Source: G965230065 sp965230065
Lineage (GTDB): Bacteria; Bacteroidota; Bacteroidia; Cytophagales; Cyclobacteriaceae
Length of the DNA stretch: 64,000 bases
Assembly (NCBI GenBank): GCA_965230065.1
Contig: OZ245942.1
Coordinates: 7,626,001-7,690,000, forward strand
Direction: 5' to 3'
In this document: positions 59,205-64,000 of the stretch, piece by piece
Layout: every line of letters begins with the position of its first letter
Numbering within the stretch: the first letter of the stretch is position 1
Program-made: the position numbers and the translations under genes
The notes under the pieces: model-generated
The model's database searches: none
Seen by the model: the letters and a program-made list of their open reading frames with translations, nothing else
Told to the model about the DNA's origin: nothing

Positions 59205-59408
59205 ATGATGGAAGCAATTAAGAAGAAGTATATAGTTGATGAAGATCAAAAAAAAGTAGCGGTACAAATTGATATTGCTGACTTTGAAAAAATAGAGCAG
59301 ATTCTAGAAGATTATGCGCTAGGCCAATTAATAGAAGAAAATGATCCTGCTGAAAATTTAGATTTGCAAGAAGCTAAAAATTTTTATGATCGATTGAATA
59401 GAGCTTAA
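59205..59408 (+). CDS. Antitoxin-like small protein without a toxin partner
   Basis: 67 residues from ATG at 59205 (ATG at 59208 and an in-frame GTG at 59184 are also possible). The layout, KYIVDEDQKKVAVQIDIADF then EKIEQILEDYALGQLIEEND, resembles small antitoxins that pair with RelE/ParE-type toxins. However, the 118 bases before the next start hold no toxin reading frame. It is AT-rich compared with both neighbours. It may be an orphan or a remnant of a lost pair. Confidence 0.55.
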   Translation: MMEAIKKKYIVDEDQKKVAVQIDIADFEKIEQILEDYALGQLIEENDPAENLDLQEAKNFYDRLNRA

Positions 59409-59553
59409 AAAAAGGAAGCACTTGGAATTGTAGGACTGAATCTACTTCAAATAATGTTAAATTAACAAATATGTGGCACCTATAAAAGTTAGCCTCATTC
59501 CTCGCCAGAGAATTGGAATTAGTTGAATGCCTTTCAAAAACCAATTTTTATCA

Positions 59554-60411
59554 ATGAAAAACATCCCCCCCTCAGAACTCATCCTAAACCCCGATGGCAG
59601 CGTGTACCACCTGGGGCTGAAACCCGAGCACCTAACTGATACCATAATCACCGTGGGTGACCCGGAAAGGGTGGCGCAGGTAAGCCAGCATTTTGACCGC
59701 ATTGATACCAAAATCCGGAAACGGGAATTTGTGTCGCACAAAGGCGTATATAAAGGAAAAGAACTGCTGGTCATCAGCAGTGGCATGGGTACCGACAATG
59801 TAGAAATTTTGCTCACCGAGCTGGATGCCCTGGCGAATATTGACTTAACTACCCGTTTGATAAAAAACACGCACAAAACCCTGAAAATCATCAGGGTAGG
59901 CACTTCCGGGTCATTGCAGGAAGATGTGCCGATTGATAGCTGTCTGGTTTCGGATTATGCCATTGGGCTGGATACGCTCATGCAGTTTTATCATTTAGAA
60001 CAAACCAAAGAAGAAACCGGAATTGCCCAGGCACTTGCCCGTGATTTGCAACTTTCGTTTAAGCCCTATTGTGTACTGGGTTCAAAAGTGCTCAAAGACA
60101 AAATAGGCCAGGATATGCTGACAGGAATTACCGTCACATGCCCCGGCTTTTATGCACCCCAGGGCCGGGTACTAAGGGCTGCAATCCAATTTCCTGATTT
60201 GGCCGAAATGTTGCAAAATTTTCAGTACAACGATTTCAGGGTTACAAATTTTGAAATGGAAACAGCAGGTTATTACGCTTTAGGCCGGTTGCTCGGGCAT
60301 GAGGTGCTGAGCGTAAATGCCATCGTTGCCCATCGTTTACACCATACTTTCTCTGAAAATCCTGCTGAAATTATAGAAAACCTTATCTTACGCGTGCTCG
60401 ATAACTTTTAA
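59554..60411 (+). CDS. Nucleoside phosphorylase
   Basis: 285 residues from ATG at 59554 (an in-frame ATG at 59527 would add nine residues). It belongs to the PNP/UDP family: VGDPERVAQVSQHFD near the start, VISSGMGTDNVEILLTELDA in the middle, IIRVGTSGSLQEDVPIDSCL for the phosphate/ribose site, and FEMETAGYYALGRLLGHE, where the Glu-Met-Glu contacts ribose. It cleaves nucleosides with phosphate for base salvage in the cytoplasm. Whether it prefers purine or uridine cannot be read here. Confidence 0.9.
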   Translation: MKNIPPSELILNPDGSVYHLGLKPEHLTDTIITVGDPERVAQVSQHFDRIDTKIRKREFVSHKGVYKGKELLVISSGMGTDNVEILLTELDALANIDLTTRLIKNTHKTLKIIRVGTSGSLQEDVPIDSCLVSDYAIGLDTLMQFYHLEQTKEETGIAQALARDLQLSFKPYCVLGSKVLKDKIGQDMLTGITVTCPGFYAPQGRVLRAAIQFPDLAEMLQNFQYNDFRVTNFEMETAGYYALGRLLGHEVLSVNAIVAHRLHHTFSENPAEIIENLILRVLDNF

Positions 60412-60476
60412 AGTAACCTTTACGTTGTAACAACGTTGTGTATACAATTATTAACTATAAATTTTGATTAAATATC

Positions 60477-60803
60477 ATGGCTAAACCTTTAGAAATAACC
60501 GACGCGAATTTTGATGAAGTTGTACAATCAGACAAACCCGTATTGATTGACTTTTGGGCAGAGTGGTGCGGACCATGCCGTATGATTGGCCCTATTGTTG
60601 AAGAACTGGCAGGGGAATATGATGGCAAAGCAGTAATTGGTAAAATGGACGTTGACGCCAACACCCAGGTGCCTGCTAAGTTTGGCATCAGGAGCATTCC
60701 TACGTTGCTTGTGTTCAGGAACGGAGAAGTTGTAGATAAGCAGATTGGCGCAGTAGGTAAGAACATCCTGGCCGAAAAGCTGGATGCCCAAATACCTGCC
60801 TGA
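60477..60803 (+). CDS. trxA: Thioredoxin
   Basis: 108 residues, a single complete thioredoxin domain with the active site WCGPC (Cys31 and Cys34) in DFWAEWCGPCRMIGPIVEEL, and the cis-proline region GIRSIPTLLVFRNGEVVDKQ. No signal peptide, so it is cytoplasmic. It supplies reducing power to many enzymes, including sulfur-assimilation reductases, and lies upstream of the siroheme reductase, separated by a regulated leader. Confidence 0.95.
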   Translation: MAKPLEITDANFDEVVQSDKPVLIDFWAEWCGPCRMIGPIVEELAGEYDGKAVIGKMDVDANTQVPAKFGIRSIPTLLVFRNGEVVDKQIGAVGKNILAEKLDAQIPA

Positions 60804-60946
60804 TACAACGGATAGCCCCAATCGTAATGAAGCATTTATATATTTGCCTGCTTTATTACATTTAATTTAAAATTTTGGGCGCATTGTTTGATTTACATTG
60901 ATCCCTGTATTATCATTGTAGTAGAATTAGAAATAGCACTAAATTA

Positions 60947-61063
60947 ATGATTAGAAATCTTTCTTTATTCAACCACCGATTTGTAACTGCACAGCGTCGT
61001 GCGTGCTGGTTCTGGTGTTGTTGTATGCCCTGTGGCGGGAAAGGTTTCGTGTATCATTCATAA
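60947..61063 (+). CDS. Cysteine-rich leader peptide (38 codons) of an attenuator
   Basis: ATG at 60947 opens a 38-codon frame ending in TAA at 61061. After a basic stretch (HRFVTAQRRA) come five cysteines at positions 20, 24, 25, 26 and 29, in CWFWCCCMPCGG, with three in a row (61016-61024). The peptide has no other domain. It is followed by an intrinsic terminator at 61116-61148 and then the siroheme reductase gene. A cysteine-poor cell would stall the ribosome on the Cys run, as in amino-acid leader peptides. Expression and role are inferred. Confidence 0.7.
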   Translation: MIRNLSLFNHRFVTAQRRACWFWCCCMPCGGKGFVYHS

Positions 61064-61127
61064 TTTGGTGTATATAAAAGAGTAACATACATACCAAGTA
61101 TATAAAAGGATCAAGAAGCCTTTCCCG
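61036..61127 (+). promoter_or_regulatory. Antiterminator pairing of the Cys attenuator
   Basis: CGGGAAAGGTTT (61036-61047), which lies in leader codons 30-34 right after the last Cys codon, pairs with AAGCCTTTCCCG (61116-61127) over 12 contiguous pairs, one of them G·U. The 61116-61125 part is the 5' arm of the terminator, so the two structures exclude each other. A ribosome stalled at the Cys run would leave 61036-61047 free to form the antiterminator. One that finishes the peptide would cover it and let the terminator form. Confidence 0.65.
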
Positions 61128-61148
61128 GAAACAGGAAAGGCTTTTTTT
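61116..61148 (+). terminator. Intrinsic terminator before the siroheme reductase gene
   Basis: AAGCCTTTCC (61116-61125) and GGAAAGGCTT (61134-61143) are exact 10-bp complements with an 8-base loop, followed by a T-tract (61142-61148). It is a strong factor-independent terminator located 28 bases before the reductase start, between leader peptide and gene, which is where an attenuator terminator belongs. Confidence 0.8.
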
Positions 61149-61175
61149 ATTGTATTTCCATAACAACAAACAGCT

Positions 61176-63293
61176 ATGCAAAGCTTTAGAACAGAATTAG
61201 AAAACCCCGTTGTTGAAAAAGACATTATAGATTTAGAAAAGAAGATCAGGCTCTTCCGGGATGGGAAAATTGATGATGACCGCTTCCGCAGCCTTCGCCT
61301 GGCAAGGGGCGTGTACGGCCAACGCCAGCAAGGCGTACAAATGGTGCGTATCAAAATCCCTTTTGGAAGGCTCACTACCCGCCAGCTCCGGCGTATTGCT
61401 GATATTTCTGACGAGTATGCAACTTCAAACCTGCATGCCACCACCCGCCAGGATATTCAAATACATTACGTGAGCCTGGACAGAACGCCCGAGCTTTGGT
61501 CTAAACTGGAGCAAGACCAAATTACCATCCGCGAAGCCTGCGGTAATACCGTACGGAATGTAACGGCATCAGACAAAGCAGGTGTAGACCCTAACGAGCC
61601 GTTTGACGTTTCGCCTTATGCATATGAAACATTCAGCTACTTCCTGCGCAACCCAATTTGCCAGGAAATGGGCCGTAAATTCAAAATCGCTTTCTCTTCC
61701 AGCGAAGAAGATTCTGCCTTTACTTTTATCCACGACGTGGGTGCCATTCCTAAAGTGAAAATAGAAAACGGGGAGGAAAAACGCGGTTTTAAAATTGTAG
61801 TAGGTGGCGGCCTGGGTGCGCAGCCCAGCCTGGCCGAGGTAGCTTTTGACTTTCTGGAAGAAGATAAACTCATTCCTTTTATTGAAGCCGTACTCAGGGT
61901 TTTCGATCGCTATGGAGAAAGAAATAAGCGGGGCAAAGCCCGGATGAAGTTTTTGCTCAACCAGATTGGTGTAGACGGACTGCTCAAATTAGTCAAAGAA
62001 GTATGGCCTTCGCTAAAGTCAAAATCTTATAAAGTTGACAGAAATGTAGTACCTGAAGTAAAACTGCCTGCTGAAAAAGAATATGCTGCGGTAATTGTCA
62101 CCAATCAGGAAAAATACGAACAATGGCTGAAAACCAATGTATTTGAGCAAAAGCAAAAAGGATATTTTGGGGTTTACCTGAAAGTATTGCTGGGCGACAT
62201 CAGCTCTGACACTGCACGCAAACTGGCCGATATTGTAGACGAGTATGCAGCAGACGATGTTCGCGTAACTGTAAACCAGGGCTATCTGCTCAAATTCCTG
62301 AGAAAAGAAGCGTTACCCCACCTGTTCAATGAACTGGATGCCCTTGGCCTGGCCGAGCCTGGTTTTGACAGCGTGGCCGACATTACCGCTTGCCCTGGTA
62401 CGGATACTTGTAACTTGGGTATTTCCAATAGTACAGCCGTATCCGCTGCCCTTGAAGAGGTCATTACAAAAGAATATCCGGATCTTATTCACAACAACGA
62501 CATTAAAATAAAAATCAGTGGCTGCCCCAACTCTTGCGGACAGCACGGGCTTGCCAGTATTGGTTTTCATGGTAGCTCCATGCGCGATAAAAACAAAAGG
62601 GTAGTGCCTGCCCTGCAAGTGTTGATTGGCGGTGGCGTGGATGGAAACGGAGCGGGTCGGGTTGCCGACAGGGTCATTAAAGTACCTAGCAAGCGTGCCC
62701 CCGAAGTGCTGCGCACCTTGTTTGAAGATTATGACGACAACCGGAACGATGGTGAATACTATGCCGATTATTACGCCCGTCAGGGTAAAATGTATTTCTA
62801 TCACCTGCTGAAACCTGTGGCTGATGCTACTTCGCTGAGCGAAAGTGATTACCAGGACTGGGGCCATGCACAGGAAGAATTTAAAGTAGAAGCCGGAGTG
62901 GGCGAATGTGCTGGGGTAATTATAGACCTGGTAGCCACGCTGGTATACGAAGCCGAAGAAAAGCTGGGCTGGGGATTTGAAGCACAGGAAAAAGGTGTTT
63001 TTGCCGATGCCATTTATCATGCCCACAATGCCATGGTGAGTGGTGCTAAAGCCATGTTGCTAACCAAAGATACTAATCCGAATACCCAATTTGGTATTTT
63101 ACAGGAGTTTGACAAAAACTTTGTAGAAACCGGGGACATTAACTTGGGCGGCAGCTTCCAGGAGCATGTGCTGCAAATTAACCAGCACGAACCAGATGCC
63201 AGCTTTGCCAGGGAATACATTAAATCTGCCGCTGACTTTCTGGAACTGATTAAAAAATTAAGAGGAGAAGAACTGGAAACATCCGCAGCTTAA
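61176..63293 (+). CDS. Siroheme [4Fe-4S] sulfite/nitrite reductase with C-terminal HEPN-like domain
   Basis: 705 residues. Two ferredoxin-like half-domains (about 45-110 and 320-390) and two siroheme/[4Fe-4S] domains carry LHATTRQDIQIHYVS and the cluster cysteines Cys406/Cys412 (TACPGTDTCNLGISN) and Cys450/Cys454 (SGCPNSCGQHGLASI). It reduces sulfite to sulfide or nitrite to ammonia with six electrons. Residues about 525-700 are an added all-helical domain (FADAIYHAHNAMVSGAKAML, SFAREYIKSAADFLELIKKL) that looks HEPN-like, without an R-x4-6-H motif. The Cys-rich leader, upstream thioredoxin and downstream siroheme gene favour assimilatory sulfite reduction. Confidence 0.85.
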   Translation: MQSFRTELENPVVEKDIIDLEKKIRLFRDGKIDDDRFRSLRLARGVYGQRQQGVQMVRIKIPFGRLTTRQLRRIADISDEYATSNLHATTRQDIQIHYVSLDRTPELWSKLEQDQITIREACGNTVRNVTASDKAGVDPNEPFDVSPYAYETFSYFLRNPICQEMGRKFKIAFSSSEEDSAFTFIHDVGAIPKVKIENGEEKRGFKIVVGGGLGAQPSLAEVAFDFLEEDKLIPFIEAVLRVFDRYGERNKRGKARMKFLLNQIGVDGLLKLVKEVWPSLKSKSYKVDRNVVPEVKLPAEKEYAAVIVTNQEKYEQWLKTNVFEQKQKGYFGVYLKVLLGDISSDTARKLADIVDEYAADDVRVTVNQGYLLKFLRKEALPHLFNELDALGLAEPGFDSVADITACPGTDTCNLGISNSTAVSAALEEVITKEYPDLIHNNDIKIKISGCPNSCGQHGLASIGFHGSSMRDKNKRVVPALQVLIGGGVDGNGAGRVADRVIKVPSKRAPEVLRTLFEDYDDNRNDGEYYADYYARQGKMYFYHLLKPVADATSLSESDYQDWGHAQEEFKVEAGVGECAGVIIDLVATLVYEAEEKLGWGFEAQEKGVFADAIYHAHNAMVSGAKAMLLTKDTNPNTQFGILQEFDKNFVETGDINLGGSFQEHVLQINQHEPDASFAREYIKSAADFLELIKKLRGEELETSAA

Positions 63294-63338
63294 ACAACGA
63301 TCAAGTTCGCTCAAGCACTCCCGTAAAACTCAGCTATG

Positions 63339-63414
63339 AGCCACTAGCTACAATCGGACTGCCGAAGCAGCCTTTAGCAATTTGTTTTCGCAGGCTTGCT
63401 TGTAGCTAGTGGCT
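63339..63414. repeat. Inverted repeat with a 15-bp perfect stem
   Basis: AGCCACTAGCTACAA (63339-63353) and TTGTAGCTAGTGGCT (63400-63414) are exact complements with 46 bases between. Nearby words (CTAGTAGCTGGTAG to 63433) echo the arm. It lies between the reductase and the methyltransferase genes and resembles dispersed intergenic repeats rather than a terminator, as no T-tract follows. Confidence 0.5.
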
Positions 63415-63457
63415 AAAGGCTAGTAGCTGGTAGTGCTTAGAATTTAAAGATATTACT

Positions 63458-64000
63458 TTGACACATTCAGCCAAAAGTCTCATAGCAGCGATCCGGAAGC
63501 ATTCAGCCCCCCGGCTCACCCTTGTTGGGGCAGGGCCGGGCGACCCGGATCTTATTACGCTCAAGGGAGTGAGGGCTCTGCAAACTGCTGAGGTGGTATT
63601 ATATGATGCCCTGGCCAATGACGCTTTGCTTGCCCATGTACCTGCTGATGTTCCCAGAATATTTGTTGGAAAACGTGCTGGAAAGCACAAAATGTCGCAG
63701 GAAAAAATCAATGCGTTGATTGTAGCATGTGCGCATCAATATGGTCACGTAGTACGGTTAAAAGGAGGCGATCCATTCATTTTTGGCAGGGGACATGAAG
63801 AACAGGAATATGCAGAAGCTGCCGGCATCTCAACAACTATGGTTCCGGGCATTAGCAGTACGCATGCTGTGCCTTCGCTCCAGAATATTCCGCTCACCAA
63901 AAGAGGGATAAGTGAAAGTTTTTGGGTAATTACTGGTACTACCAAAGCGGGTGCTTTGTCAGAAGATATACGGCTGGCAGCGCAGTCAACGGCTACGGTT
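63458..64000 (+). CDS. cobA: Uroporphyrinogen-III C-methyltransferase, N-terminal part
   Basis: The gene runs off the right edge; 181 codons are visible from a TTG at 63458, the earliest reasonable start after the in-frame stop at 63431. The SUMT signature LTLVGAGPGDPDLITLKGVR follows a 20-residue lead, then VVRLKGGDPFIFGRGHEEQE and TMVPGISSTHAVPSLQNIPL (S-adenosylmethionine and substrate loops). It makes precorrin-2, the first step to siroheme, so it supplies the cofactor of the reductase just upstream. Confidence 0.9.
   Translation, partial: MTHSAKSLIAAIRKHSAPRLTLVGAGPGDPDLITLKGVRALQTAEVVLYDALANDALLAHVPADVPRIFVGKRAGKHKMSQEKINALIVACAHQYGHVVRLKGGDPFIFGRGHEEQEYAEAAGISTTMVPGISSTHAVPSLQNIPLTKRGISESFWVITGTTKAGALSEDIRLAAQSTATV

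Noticed and set aside
59409..59553. Toxin gene downstream of the antitoxin-like gene
   Set aside because: No frame of useful length; only about 15 codons (ending IKVSLIPRQRIGIS) are open before a stop.
62313..63026. 237-codon minus-strand frame opposite the siroheme reductase
   Set aside because: Fully inside a conserved gene, with no recognisable features.

Overview
The window looks like the chromosome of a Bacteroidota bacterium, most likely of the Cytophagales type (inference). Signs are a SusC/RagA TonB receptor with FecR anti-sigma and ECF sigma factor, lipid-anchored TamL with TamB, a DUF4421 protein, DUF1501/DUF1549/DUF1553 proteins, many Bacteroidota-style lipoprotein signals, and little Shine-Dalgarno sequence before starts. 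No tRNA, rRNA, CRISPR array or insertion sequence was recognised.

Layout. 1-2.8 kb: an ECF sigma / FecR / SusC regulated receptor unit. 3-24.3 kb: an envelope-rich block with tamB-tamL, a patatin fused to a BamA-like barrel, a small frameshifted gene, an MBL hydrolase, an AI-2E-family permease, a DUF4421 protein, a lipoprotein, an HtrA-like protease, a 1393-residue AsmA-like protein and an MscS-family channel. 24.3-35.7 kb: an accessory segment of unrelated enzymes and hypotheticals, several with TTG or GTG starts, separated by short structured elements that resemble integron attC sites. Two stretches (24523-29952 and 34276-35637) begin and end with matching complementary 9-base cores, as gene cassettes do; no integrase is visible. 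35.7-38.9 kb: a GH9 glycosidase, a deacetylase-like protein and a Crp/Fnr regulator. 39.6-45.8 kb: a complete RND efflux system. 46.2-46.9 kb: a HepT/MntA toxin-antitoxin pair. 46.9-49.8 kb: argG, argC and a GNAT protein. 50-53.5 kb: a Kv-like potassium channel and a MacB/FtsX-like permease. 53.6-59.1 kb: a DUF1501 protein, a frameshifted cytochrome c/DUF1549/DUF1553 gene and a divergent AraC regulator. 59.2-64 kb: an orphan antitoxin-like protein, a nucleoside phosphorylase, thioredoxin, a siroheme reductase and a uroporphyrinogen-III methyltransferase running off the end.

The strongest regulatory finding lies before the siroheme reductase (60.9-61.15 kb). A 38-codon open frame with five cysteines, four of them within six residues, is followed by a strong intrinsic terminator. 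A 12-base segment just after the cysteine codons can pair with the 5' arm of that terminator. This is the layout of a cysteine-sensing transcription attenuator, and it suggests that the reductase and the downstream siroheme gene serve sulfite assimilation.

The second notable theme is the cassette-like accessory region, including an AT-rich gene of unknown function with a HEPN-type R-x4-H motif. Two genes (12.1-12.4 kb and 55.3-58.1 kb) are broken by short tandem expansions of 2 and 4 bases. Either the genes are decaying, the loci vary, or these are assembly errors.
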